This document shows, in pieces, positions 1 to 10,071 of a DNA stretch of 64,000 nt (its first letter is position 1; each line of letters starts with the position of its first letter). The stretch is from NCBI GenBank assembly GCA_947063875.1, contig CAMSTY010000006.1, forward strand, positions 22,779 through 86,778, in the 5' to 3' direction. Source of the DNA: an uncultured bacterium. Lineage in GTDB: Bacteria > Bacillota > Clostridia > Lachnospirales > Lachnospiraceae. The translations under genes were made by a program, and so were the position numbers. The notes under the pieces were generated by a model, which made no database searches, had not been told where the DNA came from, and saw nothing but the letters and a program-made list of their open reading frames with translations.

Positions 1-723
1 GTGCTCTTTTTTCTCTGGTATGGGATCTGCAATATGGGGATATTCAGTACCTATGTCCTGCCCTCCCCCGGCAAGGTCTGGGGAAGCTTCCAAAAAATGC
101 TTCTGTCCGGGGAAGTATTCCGGGATATCATGATCAGTATGGGCAGGGTTTTCAAGGGCTTTGCCATTGCCTTTGTACTGGCTTTCCTTCTGGGGATGAT
201 TCGGGCAATGATCCCGGCCTCAGGAGTTTTTTATGAATATTTAGTACAGTTTTTCCGCAATGTGCCGCCCCTGAGCCTGATCCCGCTTTTGATCCTGTGG
301 TGCGGGATCGGGGAAACCACGAAAACGGTGATCATTGTTCTGGCTTCCTTTTTCCCCATGTATCTAAATATCGTTAAGGGGTTTACAGGTTGTGACAGGA
401 AGCTTCTGGAAGTAGGCAAGGTATTTGGGTATTCCCGGCTGAAACAGTTTGTAAAGATCACTCTTCCCTATGCATCCGCCGATATCCTGGTAGGCATGAG
501 GATCGGCTTGGGATACAGCTGGCGGGCCATCATCGGGGCTGAGATGGTTGCGGCCTCCTCTGGACTGGGACATATGATCCTGTTTGCCCAGCAGATGTCA
601 CGAACCGATAAGGTGATTGTCGGAATCCTGGTAATCGGCCTTATCGGGTACGGGACAGATCGGATTTTCGGATGGGCCATAAAAAAACTGCTGAAAGGAT
701 CCTGTGAAAATGGCTGGAATTGA
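1..723 (+). CDS. ABC transporter permease (SsuC/TauC type), 5' partial
   Basis: Inner-membrane permease of a nitrate/sulfonate/taurine-type (BPD_transp_1) importer. The 240 visible residues are rich in hydrophobic segments. They carry the permease loop for contact with the ATPase near residues 135-165 (K-L-L-E-V-G-K-V-F-G-Y, then the I-T-L-P-Y-A turn). The reading frame is open at the first base of the window, and family members normally have about 15-25 more N-terminal residues, so the GTG at base 1 is probably internal. It overlaps the ATPase gene by a few bases, showing one transcription unit with the ATPase and binding protein. Substrate cannot be read from the sequence. Confidence 0.85.
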   Translation: MLFFLWYGICNMGIFSTYVLPSPGKVWGSFQKMLLSGEVFRDIMISMGRVFKGFAIAFVLAFLLGMIRAMIPASGVFYEYLVQFFRNVPPLSLIPLLILWCGIGETTKTVIIVLASFFPMYLNIVKGFTGCDRKLLEVGKVFGYSRLKQFVKITLPYASADILVGMRIGLGYSWRAIIGAEMVAASSGLGHMILFAQQMSRTDKVIVGILVIGLIGYGTDRIFGWAIKKLLKGSCENGWN

Positions 724-1426
724 ACTGGTAAAACTTGAAAAACACTATGTAGTAGAGGGAAAGACAATACCTGTCTTAACTGGGATCAACCTGCAGATAC
801 CGGAGGAACGCATCACAGTGATCCTTGGAAAAAGCGGCTGCGGGAAGACCACTCTCCTGCGTCTGGCAGGCGGCCTGGAAGATCCTGACGGCGGCAGTAT
901 CCATTATGGCCTCTCCCAAAGAACCGCTTTTGTATTCCAGGAACCCAGGTTGATGCCTTGGCTGGATGTAACGGGCAATATCTGTTTCGGGTTGAAAAGA
1001 CAGGAAATCCATAGGGACGAGATCCACTCCATCATTCATACTGTGGGGTTGGATGGTTTTGAAAAAGCCTACCCATCCCAGCTTTCCGGAGGGATGCAGC
1101 AGCGGACCGCGATTGCCAGAGCCCTGGCTTACCATCCATCCTTTATCATGATGGACGAGCCTTTTGCCGCCCTGGACTATTTTACCAGGGAACAGATGCA
1201 GAGGGAACTGCTGCGGGTCTGGAAGAGCCAGAAGGCCAGCATCCTGTTTGTAACCCACAGCATTGATGAGGCCCTTCTCCTGGGGCATAAGATTGTCATC
1301 ATTGAAAAAGGGGTTGTAAAAACCGAATTTGAATTGCCAAAGGCAGGAGATTTTCGAAACCTCCTGGATGACAAATTTATCATGCTAAAACGCGAAATCA
1401 TTGAAAATCTGAATGTAGCTGTTTAA
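710..1426 (+). CDS. ABC transporter ATP-binding protein (SsuB/TauB type)
   Basis: Cytoplasmic ATPase that would energise the permease encoded just upstream. It has a Walker A (GKSGCGKTT, about residue 38), a Q-loop (F-Q-E-P-R), the ABC signature (LSGGMQQR), a Walker B (F-I-M-M-D-E-P-F-A-A-L-D) and the switch histidine (V-T-H-S). Its length, about 238 residues, is normal. Two starts are possible: GTG 704 lies only 4 bases after the AAAGGA site and ATG 710 lies 10 bases after it; ATG 710 is chosen. The permease stop at 723 lies inside this gene, so the two are probably translationally coupled. A second, paralogous importer lies at 39454-42179. Confidence 0.88.
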   Translation: MAGIELVKLEKHYVVEGKTIPVLTGINLQIPEERITVILGKSGCGKTTLLRLAGGLEDPDGGSIHYGLSQRTAFVFQEPRLMPWLDVTGNICFGLKRQEIHRDEIHSIIHTVGLDGFEKAYPSQLSGGMQQRTAIARALAYHPSFIMMDEPFAALDYFTREQMQRELLRVWKSQKASILFVTHSIDEALLLGHKIVIIEKGVVKTEFELPKAGDFRNLLDDKFIMLKREIIENLNVAV

Positions 1427-1488
1427 GGCTCTTTACCTCGGACAGTTGCTATAAATGAGGTGTACTCAAAAAACAAGGAGGATCAATT

Positions 1489-2541
1489 ATGAGAAAACTT
1501 ACATCCATGATGCTTGCCCTATGTATAAGCACTTCCCTTCTGGTCGGATGTTCCGGCGGGGTAGGTCAGACTGCCACGGAAGCGCCACAAACGGAAGCCG
1601 CATCAAAAGAAGAATCTGCAACCACAAAAGCAGAGACAGAAAACCAGGATACAAAGACCGGGGAATCTTCCGAATCTGACCTGGACAAGCTTGTATTTAC
1701 CTATGTAACATCTCCCTTAAACGTACCAACCATTGTCGAAAAGGAAAAAGCAATCTTTGCTGATACCTTTGCCGATATGGGAATCTCCATTGAGTACGCA
1801 GAGCTGACTTCCGGAGCGGACCAGACACAGGCCCTGGCTTCCGGCGATGTCCAGGTTCTCTATGCCGTAGGTGCTACTTCCGTCATCCTGTCAGCTGCCA
1901 ATGGCGCTGATATCAAGGTACTGAACATGTACAGCCGTTCTCCTAAAGCGTTCTGCCTTTATTCTAAAGATGACAGCCTGACCAGCCCGGAATCTTTAAA
2001 AGGTAAAACGGTTGCCGGTCCTATGGGTACCAATCTTCACGAACTTCTGGTGGCTTATCTGGCAACTGCCGGCATGACCGTGGAGGATGTGAATTTTGTC
2101 AATATGACGATCCCTGATGCCAATGCCGGCTTGGAAAACGGCAGTGTTGATGTGGCTATGATTGCAGGCGCTACGGCCTACCAGGCCGAAAAGTCCGGAC
2201 GCCATCTGGTTACGAATGGAGAAGGGTTAATCAATGCGATCATTGCAGTGGCAGTAAGGGATGATTTCTACCAGGAACATCCGGAAGTGATCGAAAAGCT
2301 TAAGAAAGCTCAGGAATCCATCTCTGAGTTTATGAATGAGAATCCGGATGAGACCATAGAACTTGTAGCAAAAGCTTTGGATCTGGATACTGAAGCAGTA
2401 AAGGATATGGTGCCACTTTATGACTTCTCCCTGGAACTTACGGATGCTGACAGGGAAGGATTTCAAAGAACTGCAGATTTTATGCTGGAAACAGATATGA
2501 TCGAAACTCCGGTAGACGTTAATACATTATTTTATGAATAA
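1489..2541 (+). CDS. ABC transporter substrate-binding lipoprotein (NMT1/SsuA-like)
   Basis: Extracellular solute-binding protein of the importer. A basic N-terminus and hydrophobic segment end in a lipobox (L-L-V-G-C, Cys about residue 21), followed by a T/A/E/K-rich linker of about 45 residues. The mature part is an NMT1-like periplasmic-binding fold, with a typical turn at S-L-K-G-K-T-V-A-G-P and two alpha/beta lobes. The start has an excellent site (AAGGAGG, 8 bases upstream). The 62-base gap after the ATPase and the shared direction support one operon ending at the hairpin at 2567. The ligand is unknown; sulfonates, thiamine precursors and nitrate-like ions are typical for the family. 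Confidence 0.85.
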   Translation: MRKLTSMMLALCISTSLLVGCSGGVGQTATEAPQTEAASKEESATTKAETENQDTKTGESSESDLDKLVFTYVTSPLNVPTIVEKEKAIFADTFADMGISIEYAELTSGADQTQALASGDVQVLYAVGATSVILSAANGADIKVLNMYSRSPKAFCLYSKDDSLTSPESLKGKTVAGPMGTNLHELLVAYLATAGMTVEDVNFVNMTIPDANAGLENGSVDVAMIAGATAYQAEKSGRHLVTNGEGLINAIIAVAVRDDFYQEHPEVIEKLKKAQESISEFMNENPDETIELVAKALDLDTEAVKDMVPLYDFSLELTDADREGFQRTADFMLETDMIETPVDVNTLFYE

Positions 2542-2566
2542 TCAGCATTGAATCAACAAAAGTATT

Positions 2567-2606
2567 AAAGCCAGAAGGAAACGAAACTCTCCTTCTGGCT
2601 TTAATA
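2567..2606. terminator. Bidirectional terminator between convergent genes
   Basis: A 13-bp inverted repeat (AAAGCCAGAAGGA / TCCTTCTGGCTTT) flanks a short loop. It lies between the stop of the binding-protein gene and the stop of the opposing membrane-protein gene. The T-tract is short on both strands. Confidence 0.75.
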
Positions 2607-2615
2607 CCCTAACTG

Positions 2616-3941
2616 TTACTGCTTCCCATACGCCATCAGCATCAGAAGAAATGCCATCACGATGGCCAGCCGCTGGATCAGCGTCTGATAGCGGCCCATA
2701 TTCCAGGACCTTCCCTGGACGGCCCGTCTGGCCGCATCCTCATTGACCCCTTCCCACTTCCTGGCATATTCAAAGACGAATGCGGATTCCTCTCTCTCAT
2801 CCTCTGCCGCCTGAAAGCATTCCCCGTTGTAGAAGCTGATCCTCCGAATCCTGCTTCCCTTCTCTGATGCTCTCCCGCTGCCGGCTCCACGCGCCCAAAG
2901 ACTGGCAGAAGCGCTCCTCTGATGTTTCCCTTCCAGCCGCCAGCCTTCCACACATTTTAAGTCCCTCCAGTAATAAAAAGCCGCGGGACGCTGGGGAACC
3001 ACCAGAAAATTCCTGGTTATGGTGTAGGACGAATTCTTCCACACCGGTTCCTCTACAAAATACTCCCGGCAGAACTGCTCCCTAAGCTGGCGCGGATTCC
3101 CCCAGCGCCGGAACTGGTCTAAAGACTTCATCACCGGCATCAGACTGAAAAGGATCGTGAAAGCCCCACACAAATACAGAAAGACCATGATGGTGACCAT
3201 CTCCTCTGTCCATCCCTCACGGCAGAGGGCCATGGTCAGGGGGATCAGGATTCCCAACTCAAATGCCGCAATATTTCTCAGGATGGCATTCTGGAAAAAT
3301 ACATAGTAACAAAACAGGAAAACAGACGGACTGATCCCCTCCCGCCACCGGAATATTGTCAGCCGTATGGAATAGAGCTGCACTACTAGATATAAGGCAA
3401 ACAGCAGGACCTTACAGCACAAAAAATAAACCGCATACAAATAGAGCCACAATACCCATTCCGGCACGCTCCAAAAGAGGCTTGCCCCGGCTGCTGTGCG
3501 GTATATAAAGCAGATACTGATCATCAGGACAAAGCAGGCATCCGGGCCGCACGAGAACATCCAGCGGGTCACGTCCTTTTTGTTCCGTCTTCTCTGCAAG
3601 GAAAAGCAGGCTGCCCAAAGCAGCACATAAGCCATAGCAATCAGAAACAAACTGGTACATAGACTCATACTGTCAAGTGCTGTAAAAAACTCTTCCAGAT
3701 CCCCCAGTTCCGGCACATGTACAAACATAGCCGCCAGTGCGGCTCCCATCACAGAAACCGTACCCGGTATCGCCAGCATGGCGGCCGTTTCTGCCTTGGA
3801 TTTGCGCCGGACCAGATTATAAAAATCAATCAGGTAAAAGATGGTATTGCCATAGAGAAGGAGCAGCATGAACCATAACGAACTCCCGAGCCAGTACTCA
3901 TCCTGCAGGTATAATGAAAAAAATGAGATCAGTTCCTTCAT
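2616..3941 (-). CDS. Polytopic membrane protein of unknown function
   Basis: A 441-residue protein not recognised as a named family. About the first 270 residues hold roughly seven or eight hydrophobic stretches, with Arg/Lys-rich loops after several of them. About 130 polar residues follow, rich in Arg/Lys and Glu (including D-E-R-E-E), then one C-terminal hydrophobic segment (about 415-437) ending near the stop. The ATG has a moderate site (AGAGGAA, about 11 bases upstream). A TATAAT box on this strand sits at 4004-4009, but its -35 match is weak. It is transcribed alone, convergent with the ABC importer. An integral membrane location is secure; the role is not. Confidence 0.7.
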   Translation of the reverse strand: MKELISFFSLYLQDEYWLGSSLWFMLLLLYGNTIFYLIDFYNLVRRKSKAETAAMLAIPGTVSVMGAALAAMFVHVPELGDLEEFFTALDSMSLCTSLFLIAMAYVLLWAACFSLQRRRNKKDVTRWMFSCGPDACFVLMISICFIYRTAAGASLFWSVPEWVLWLYLYAVYFLCCKVLLFALYLVVQLYSIRLTIFRWREGISPSVFLFCYYVFFQNAILRNIAAFELGILIPLTMALCREGWTEEMVTIMVFLYLCGAFTILFSLMPVMKSLDQFRRWGNPRQLREQFCREYFVEEPVWKNSSYTITRNFLVVPQRPAAFYYWRDLKCVEGWRLEGKHQRSASASLWARGAGSGRASEKGSRIRRISFYNGECFQAAEDEREESAFVFEYARKWEGVNEDAARRAVQGRSWNMGRYQTLIQRLAIVMAFLLMLMAYGKQ

Positions 3942-4265
3942 AGTGGCATCATTCCTCTTTCTCCGGATTCTTTGTGTGTGAAAAAATAAGTTCGATTTTC
4001 CATATTATACCTGGTCATTTCCTTTTAGCCTAAGCAGCACCAATCGCTTCCCTCTATTTTAGACGTTTCAATGAGTAATAGCAATCCTTTTTCATAGCTT
4101 TTCAAAATTTTTAGCCTGTCACGCTTTTTCTCACGTTCAAAAAGACATTTTCAAAAAAAGCTGACAATAACTTTTATTATTCCGGCAACAGGGGCATAAT
4201 TAGGATCAGTTCAGATTTTTGTATTGTAACAAAAATCCCGGATGAACCGGAAAGGAAGGATGAAC
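3942..4265. other. AT-rich divergent intergenic region
   Basis: It separates the membrane-protein gene (minus) from the YyaL-type gene (plus). A minus-strand TATAAT is at 4004-4009. No clear plus-strand promoter pair, riboswitch motif or reading frame with a good ribosome site was found. Confidence 0.5.
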
Positions 4266-6200
4266 ATGAGTAATCATTTGAAAAATGCTACAAGTCCCTA
4301 TTTGCTTCAGCATGCGGAAAATCCCGTAGACTGGTATCCCTGGTGCGGGGAAGCTTTTGAGAAAGCCAGGCAGGAGGATAAGCTGGTTTTTTTGAGTATC
4401 GGCTACAGCACCTGTCACTGGTGTCATGTCATGGCCCATGAGAGTTTTGAAGACAAGACAATTGCCGAAATTCTCAACAGATATTTTATCTCCATAAAGG
4501 TTGACCGTGAGGAGCGCCCGGATGTTGACAGTGTATATATGTCGGTGTGCCAGGCATATACCGGAAGCGGCGGCTGGCCCATGAGTATTTTCATGACCTG
4601 GGACAAAAAGCCGTTTTTTGCGGGTACCTATTTCCCGGCGCGGGCACAGTACGGCAGGCCGGGATTTCTGGATCTGCTAAGCGCGGTGGCGGACCAGTGG
4701 AACAGCAGACGCGGGGAACTGCTGCGTTCGGCCGATGGGATCATCGCCCATCTGAAACATCCGGACAACGGCCACAGGACCATAGACCATGGTGACCTTA
4801 CCAAAAAAGCGATGGAAAAAATTGCCGGAAGCTATGACCGCAGATACGGTGGTTTTGGGGCTGCGCCCAAATTTCCCGTGCCCCATAATCTGCTGTTCCT
4901 GACATTGTACGCCAAACAGAAGGAGGATCCCAGCGCATTGGAAATGGCGGAAAAAACCCTGATACAGATGCAAAAAGGCGGCATCTTTGACCATATCGGC
5001 TATGGCTTTTCCAGATATTCCACGGATCAATATTTTCTTGTGCCCCACTTTGAAAAAATGCTGTACGACAACGCTCTTCTAATCATAGCCTATGCCGCGG
5101 CTTATTGGGTAAACAGGGACCCAATGTACCTGGAGACAGCCGAAAAGACCGCCTGGTATGTGCTGCGTGAAATGACTTCACCGGACGGAGGCTTTTACAG
5201 CGCCCAGGATGCTGACAGTGAGGGGGTAGAGGGAAAATACTATACCTTCACATTATCCGAAATCCTTGATGTACTGGGGAAGGAAAAGGGAGAAAGGTTT
5301 GCGAATGCATTTGATATTACAAAAAAGGGGAATTTTGAGGGAGTCAATATCCCAAACCTTATAAAAAGCCAGGGCTTACCTGGTGATTTCAGCGAGGAGG
5401 CCGAAAAACTCTACAGCTATCGAAAACGACGTTCCAGCCTGCATCTTGATGACAAGATTCTGACCTCCTGGAATTCCCTGATGATAGCCGCATTGTCTGT
5501 ACTCTACAGGGTTTCGCATAATAAGCGCTTTCTTGAGGCAGCCATACATGCACAAAGATTTATTGAAACAAATCTAATTGAGGGCCTCCGGATATTCACA
5601 AGCTGGCGTGACAAAACCCGGTCGCATAATAGCTTTCTGGATGATTATGCCTTCTATGTGGCGGCACTGACCGAGTTGTATCATTCTACCCTGGACGAAG
5701 CCTATCTTGAACGGGCACAGCAACTCTGCAGGGAAGGGGTAAAACGGTTTCTTGATAACAAAAATGGAGGATATTATCTTTCACCTTCAGACAATACGGA
5801 ACTTTTCATGAACCCCAAAGAATGCTATGACGGCGCGATTCCAAGTGGAAATTCGGTAATGGCATATAACCTTGTGAGGCTATATCAGCTGACCGAAAAG
5901 GAGGATTTCAAGGAACTGGCAGAGGAGCAGATCCGGTATATGTCTGCCCAGGCCCAGGATTATCCGGCAGGACACTGTATGTTCCTGCTTGCAAAGCTGA
6001 TCTGGGATAATCCGCCGGAGCATATCACGGTTGTCCTGAAAAATGGCTCAGACTTAGAGGAGATAAAAGAGCGGCTTTCGCTGCTGGCTAATGTAATTGT
6101 GGTTCCGGAAAGCGGGAAATATCCTTTGGTCAATGACAGTACAACCTTTTATATTTGCAGAGACCATACCTGCTTGGCTCCGTGTAATATAAATCTTTGA
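4266..6200 (+). CDS. YyaL-type thioredoxin-domain protein (DUF255)
   Basis: A cytosolic protein of 644 residues, normal for the family. The N-terminal 160 residues are thioredoxin-like (DUF255), opening with the conserved N-P-V-D-W-Y-P-W stretch and a redox-type CxxC in [15 protein letters not shown] motif and a G-G-W-P cis-proline-like segment follow. The rest resembles an (alpha/alpha)6 barrel of the N-acylglucosamine 2-epimerase type, with a conserved H-F-E-K-M-L-Y-D-N motif. Function in bacteria is unsettled. ATG 4266 is chosen because GGAAGG lies 7 bases upstream; ATG 4260 and ATG 4242 are poorer. It appears monocistronic. Confidence 0.88.
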   Translation: MSNHLKNATSPYLLQHAENPVDWYPWCGEAFEKARQEDKLVFLSIGYSTCHWCHVMAHESFEDKTIAEILNRYFISIKVDREERPDVDSVYMSVCQAYTGSGGWPMSIFMTWDKKPFFAGTYFPARAQYGRPGFLDLLSAVADQWNSRRGELLRSADGIIAHLKHPDNGHRTIDHGDLTKKAMEKIAGSYDRRYGGFGAAPKFPVPHNLLFLTLYAKQKEDPSALEMAEKTLIQMQKGGIFDHIGYGFSRYSTDQYFLVPHFEKMLYDNALLIIAYAAAYWVNRDPMYLETAEKTAWYVLREMTSPDGGFYSAQDADSEGVEGKYYTFTLSEILDVLGKEKGERFANAFDITKKGNFEGVNIPNLIKSQGLPGDFSEEAEKLYSYRKRRSSLHLDDKILTSWNSLMIAALSVLYRVSHNKRFLEAAIHAQRFIETNLIEGLRIFTSWRDKTRSHNSFLDDYAFYVAALTELYHSTLDEAYLERAQQLCREGVKRFLDNKNGGYYLSPSDNTELFMNPKECYDGAIPSGNSVMAYNLVRLYQLTEKEDFKELAEEQIRYMSAQAQDYPAGHCMFLLAKLIWDNPPEHITVVLKNGSDLEEIKERLSLLANVIVVPESGKYPLVNDSTTFYICRDHTCLAPCNINL

Positions 6201-6350
6201 TTAGATCTTAAAAACGCAGTTTTATTTCCACTCTCATCTCCTAGAATCAATGGTAGTAAGATTCTACTCATATTTATATCTATTTGATGCAATGAAGTCA
6301 ACAGGATATAACATTATCTTTTCACATCATGATAATCCAAGCCTCCGTCT

Positions 6351-6575
6351 TTAATGATATACAACGATATCATTCATGGAAACGCCGAATAACACACTCA
6401 TTGCCACCATATTGTCAAGAGATGGCAGGGATTCTCCATGGAGCCACTTATAAATGGCATTGGTGGTGGCAAACCCAAAATACTCCTTCAGATAAGCCAC
6501 ACTGAATCCCATTTCCTTCCTCAATGTATTGATCCTGTCGCCGGTGGCCACCGGGTCGATCACAGGGTAACTCAT
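6351..6575 (-). CDS. Small XRE-family HTH protein
   Basis: A 74-residue protein that is almost entirely one Cro/C1-type helix-turn-helix. Residues about 12-70 give R-I-N-T-L-R-K-E, then F-G-F-A-T-T-N-A-I-Y-K-W as the recognition region, and L-P-S-L-D-N-M-V-A-M-S as the following helix. It has no second domain, so ligand binding is not evident. The start has AAAGGAG 8 bases upstream. No partner gene lies next to it on the same strand; the nearest downstream gene is the convergent yyaL-type gene. DNA binding is a family inference; the target is unknown. Confidence 0.75.
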   Translation of the reverse strand: MSYPVIDPVATGDRINTLRKEMGFSVAYLKEYFGFATTNAIYKWLHGESLPSLDNMVAMSVLFGVSMNDIVVYH

Positions 6576-6877
6576 GTCATGCTCTCCTTTCTGAATAAAC
6601 CATCCGCTTCCTTATGGGTGAATATTCAGACAGAGACCATTTAAGGACCCTTATATTCCGGATCTCAGACACCATAAGGACATACCAAACAAACGCTTCA
6701 GGCAAGCGCTTTTCTGTTTATGTTTCTCTTGGCGTTTTTGTCTATGTGTTCCTGACATGCCCCTTCCTCCCCTCAGTCATTTCTCCCAATCTGGTCATAA
6801 TGCTAAAACAGGGATAAACCGGCTCAAACTTAATTTTTAATACCAGAATCCCCTTCGTTTGACTATACGCAGGTATA
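6576..6877. other. Intergenic region between XRE gene and tRNA-Lys pair
   Basis: About 300 bases with no supported gene. It lies downstream of the minus-strand tRNAs and upstream of the XRE gene. A plus-strand open frame over 6614-6817 lacks a ribosome site and family resemblance. No clear intrinsic terminator for the tRNAs was found. Confidence 0.4.
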
Positions 6878-6951
6878 TGCGTGTGATGGGACTCGAACCC
6901 ACAACCTACCGGTTAAAAGCCGGTTACTCTTCCAGCTTGAGTTACACACGC
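6878..6951 (-). tRNA. tRNA-Lys (anticodon TTT)
   Basis: The minus strand folds into a full cloverleaf. The acceptor stem GCGTGTG/CACACGC is perfect, the anticodon stem ACCGG/CCGGT encloses the loop CTTTTAA, and the T-arm reads GTGGG-TTCGAGT-CCCAT. The D-arm is a little unusual, with only three pairs and a long loop. The discriminator base is A and CCA is not encoded. Confidence 0.93.
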
Positions 6952-6955
6952 CCAA

Positions 6956-7028
6956 TGCGCATACAGGGAGTCGAACCCTGAACCTGCCGGTTAAGAGCCG
7001 GCTGCTCTGCCAGTTAAGCTATATGCAC
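6956..7028 (-). tRNA. tRNA-Lys (anticodon CTT)
   Basis: The minus-strand cloverleaf has acceptor GTGCATA/TATGCGC (one G-T pair), D-arm GCTTAACTGGCAGAGC, anticodon stem GCCGG/CCGGC with loop CTCTTAA, and T-arm CAGGG-TTCGACT-CCCTG. It lies only 4 bases upstream of the TTT isoacceptor, so the two are surely co-transcribed. Together they read both lysine codons. Confidence 0.94.
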
Positions 7029-7118
7029 ATATTATGGCGAAATCTGCCCTTTGTGAGCCGCTTCGCTTATATCGAAATCCGTTCGTATCCAGTCTTGCAG
7101 CAGCGTACTTTCCTCCAT

Positions 7119-7155
7119 GAAAAAACCGCCTACCCATCACGGATAAGCGGTTTAT
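7119..7155 (-). terminator. Intrinsic terminator downstream of the 44-codon gene
   Basis: On the minus strand a stem (AAACCGC with GCGGTTT arms, partly extended) is followed directly by six T residues. It lies about 30 bases after the stop of the small gene at 7183 and ahead of the tRNA pair, separating the two units. Confidence 0.75.
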
Positions 7156-7182
7156 GGTCCCATAAAATTCAGATTCCGTCTG

Positions 7183-7317
7183 CTATATCCCAGAATCCGG
7201 ATCTATCTGCCTCATTTTCCTGCTTATCCATGAACCCATCACAAATGCACGCTTCCCACAGGCGTGTTTCTGCTGCTGCTTTTTGCATTTACTGGTCATG
7301 AATGTGGCTGTCATCAT
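7183..7317 (-). CDS. Small basic protein of unknown function (44 residues)
   Basis: A short reading frame with every expression signal in place: a consensus promoter (7347-7375), an AGAAAGGAAG ribosome site just before the tandem ATG ATG, and an intrinsic terminator about 30 bases after the stop. The product is rich in Lys, Arg and Gln, with two cysteines (S-K-C-K-K-Q-Q-Q-K-H-A-C). There is no signal peptide or membrane segment, and the family was not recognised. Being basic and beside tRNA-Lys genes suggests an RNA-binding peptide, but that is speculation. It could instead be a non-coding transcript that happens to stay open. Confidence 0.5.
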   Translation of the reverse strand: MMTATFMTSKCKKQQQKHACGKRAFVMGSWISRKMRQIDPDSGI

Positions 7318-7346
7318 TTTTTCTTCCTTTCTTTTCTGATGCTAAC

Positions 7347-7375
7347 ATTATAGCGCATCCCTTTTGGTTTGTAAA
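7347..7375 (-). promoter_or_regulatory. Sigma-A promoter of the 44-codon gene
   Basis: Minus-strand TTTACA (-35, 7370-7375) and TATAAT (-10, 7347-7352) are separated by exactly 17 bases. The -10 box ends about 30 bases before the start codon. Confidence 0.75.
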
Positions 7376-7541
7376 TCTACTGGCAGTAGATATTTATTCG
7401 GGATCGTTCACCTGCACTCCTCTTTGCCACTCTTCATGTCGGTTCACAGTTGTAGCAGTTCTGCTTGTCTAGAATATTATAAATATATAGGTAAACATAA
7501 AAAACCTGACAACATAATCACGGCAAAGGAGGATTTTATCT

Positions 7542-8894
7542 ATGGAAAATCAACTGATATGGAAAGATGAGTTTAATACAGGGATAAAAGTCATTGATGA
7601 TGAACACCGAAGGCTTTTTCAAATTATCAACAAACTTTTTGTCCTGAAAGCGGAAGAAACAAAAAGCAAACGAGCATGCCAGGAAGGAATTAAGTATTTT
7701 AAATCACATGCACTGAAACATTTTGAGGATGAAGAAAAATACATGGAATTAATCGGCTATGAAGAAATCAAGATGCACAAACGCCTTCATAAAGACTTCA
7801 GGGAAAACCTGCTTCCGGCACTGGAAAAAGAATTGCTTCGGGAAGAATATTCTCCTGCTGCAGTTGAACATTTTCTGTCCGTATGTGTCGGATGGCTTAT
7901 TGGCCACACCTTGACTGAGGACATGGCGATTGCAGACGGAAAAATCAGCAAGTGGAAAGATCTTTTACCGGAAGAAGAAGTTACCGCCATGAAGGAGGTA
8001 ATCCTGGAACTTTTAAAAAATATGTTCCAGCTGAAGGCACAGGTAATCAGCAATGCCTATGACGGGGAAAAATTCGGCCAGGGAGTATATTACCGCTTGG
8101 TTTACGGCAGGGAACAGGATGATAAAAAATGGGAAATTCTTTTAGTTTTTGAGGACAGCATTTTAATCAACACGGTAGGGAAACTTATGGGGATCAAATC
8201 TGACAAGCTGGATATTATGCTGCTTAATGCGGTTAGATATACGGCATGTCAGTTTGTAAGGCGTGTTATGAATCATTATCCGTCTATCCATTCCTATGAT
8301 ATGACGGAAGAAAACCTTCTGACATATGAACAGTTCCACGAGATTTTTGAGAAGAAAAAACCCCAGATCAGCCTGTTGTTCAGCACAAATGCGGGATATT
8401 TTTCTTATTGTGTCTTTGCGTCCCAGTTGCTTGAAAACAGTTTCTGGGTCCCCCTTGATGCCAGCAATGCCATGGTCGAAGTCGAAAAATATCTTCTGGA
8501 AAAGGAAAAAAATACAAAGAAAAAAATTCTTATTGTAGATGACTCCCTCACCATACGCCAGAGGGTCAGGCAGCTTTTGTCGGAGGATTACGATGTATCA
8601 GAGGTCAGTTCCGGAGTATCTGCAATCCGGTCAATCACCTTAAACCGACCGGATTTGATTCTGTTGGATTATGAAATGCCAATTTGTGACGGTGTCCATG
8701 TTCTGGAGATGCTGCATTCAGAAAAAGAATTTGCAGATATCCCGATTATCTTCCTGACCTGCAAGGATGATAAGGAAAGTGTAAAAAAAGTATTATCCTT
8801 AAAGGCAGACGGATATCTGTTAAAATATTTGAATCCAATGGATGTAAAGAAAAGAATTGATGATTTTTTTATGCGGAAAAAGATTAATTCTTAA
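7542..8894 (+). CDS. Bacteriohemerythrin / CheX-like / receiver fusion protein
   Basis: A 450-residue cytosolic fusion. Residues 1-140 form a hemerythrin domain that would bind a di-iron centre and O2, with His ligands in I-D-D-E-H (22), S-H-A-L-K-H-F-E-D-E-E, H-K-R-L-H and G-H-T-L-T-E-D. Residues about 165-310 resemble a CheC/CheX/FliY-like alpha/beta domain (tentative). Residues 327-450 are a response-regulator receiver with I-V-D-D, the phospho-acceptor Asp in L-L-D-Y-E-M-P and a conserved T/K pair (L-T-C-K, Y-L-L-K-Y). There is no DNA-binding output domain. The ribosome site AAAGGAGG is strong. An oxygen- or redox-sensing signalling role is inferred. It is monocistronic. Confidence 0.82.
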   Translation: MENQLIWKDEFNTGIKVIDDEHRRLFQIINKLFVLKAEETKSKRACQEGIKYFKSHALKHFEDEEKYMELIGYEEIKMHKRLHKDFRENLLPALEKELLREEYSPAAVEHFLSVCVGWLIGHTLTEDMAIADGKISKWKDLLPEEEVTAMKEVILELLKNMFQLKAQVISNAYDGEKFGQGVYYRLVYGREQDDKKWEILLVFEDSILINTVGKLMGIKSDKLDIMLLNAVRYTACQFVRRVMNHYPSIHSYDMTEENLLTYEQFHEIFEKKKPQISLLFSTNAGYFSYCVFASQLLENSFWVPLDASNAMVEVEKYLLEKEKNTKKKILIVDDSLTIRQRVRQLLSEDYDVSEVSSGVSAIRSITLNRPDLILLDYEMPICDGVHVLEMLHSEKEFADIPIIFLTCKDDKESVKKVLSLKADGYLLKYLNPMDVKKRIDDFFMRKKINS

Positions 8895-9206
8895 TCAAAA
8901 AGTTGATGGAGGCTGGGAGGTAACCTGCTTAGATATGACGCCCGTTTTTCCCAACCTCCCTTTGCTGCTTTTTGCAGCATCAAACGCTGTGTCTGAGTTA
9001 TCTCTCCCAATGGACTTCTTCAAAGATCCTCTGTCTTTGTTATAAGCATATTTTATATCATATGAATCAATACATCTAAATAGTACCTGCTCCATAGCGG
9101 ATATAATATATTGATTGCAATTATAATGATTCCCCAATGAATGCCAGGTAGATTCACCAATAGCCTATTGACGTTTTTAGATTGTCGTGTAAACCTGCTG
9201 GGGTTT
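8895..9206. other. Intergenic region after the hemerythrin fusion gene
   Basis: It holds the hairpin-prone segment 8905-8990, including paired GGGAGGT/ACCTCCC arms, which may end the upstream transcript, followed by AT-rich sequence. A minus-strand frame over 8895-9137 has no recognisable product or ribosome site. Confidence 0.4.
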
Positions 9207-10068
<862 letters not shown>

Positions 10069-10071
10069 CAA

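Noticed and set aside
8895..9137. 80-codon minus-strand frame after the hemerythrin fusion gene
   Set aside because: No ribosome site, no family resemblance and odd composition; it overlaps the probable terminator region.
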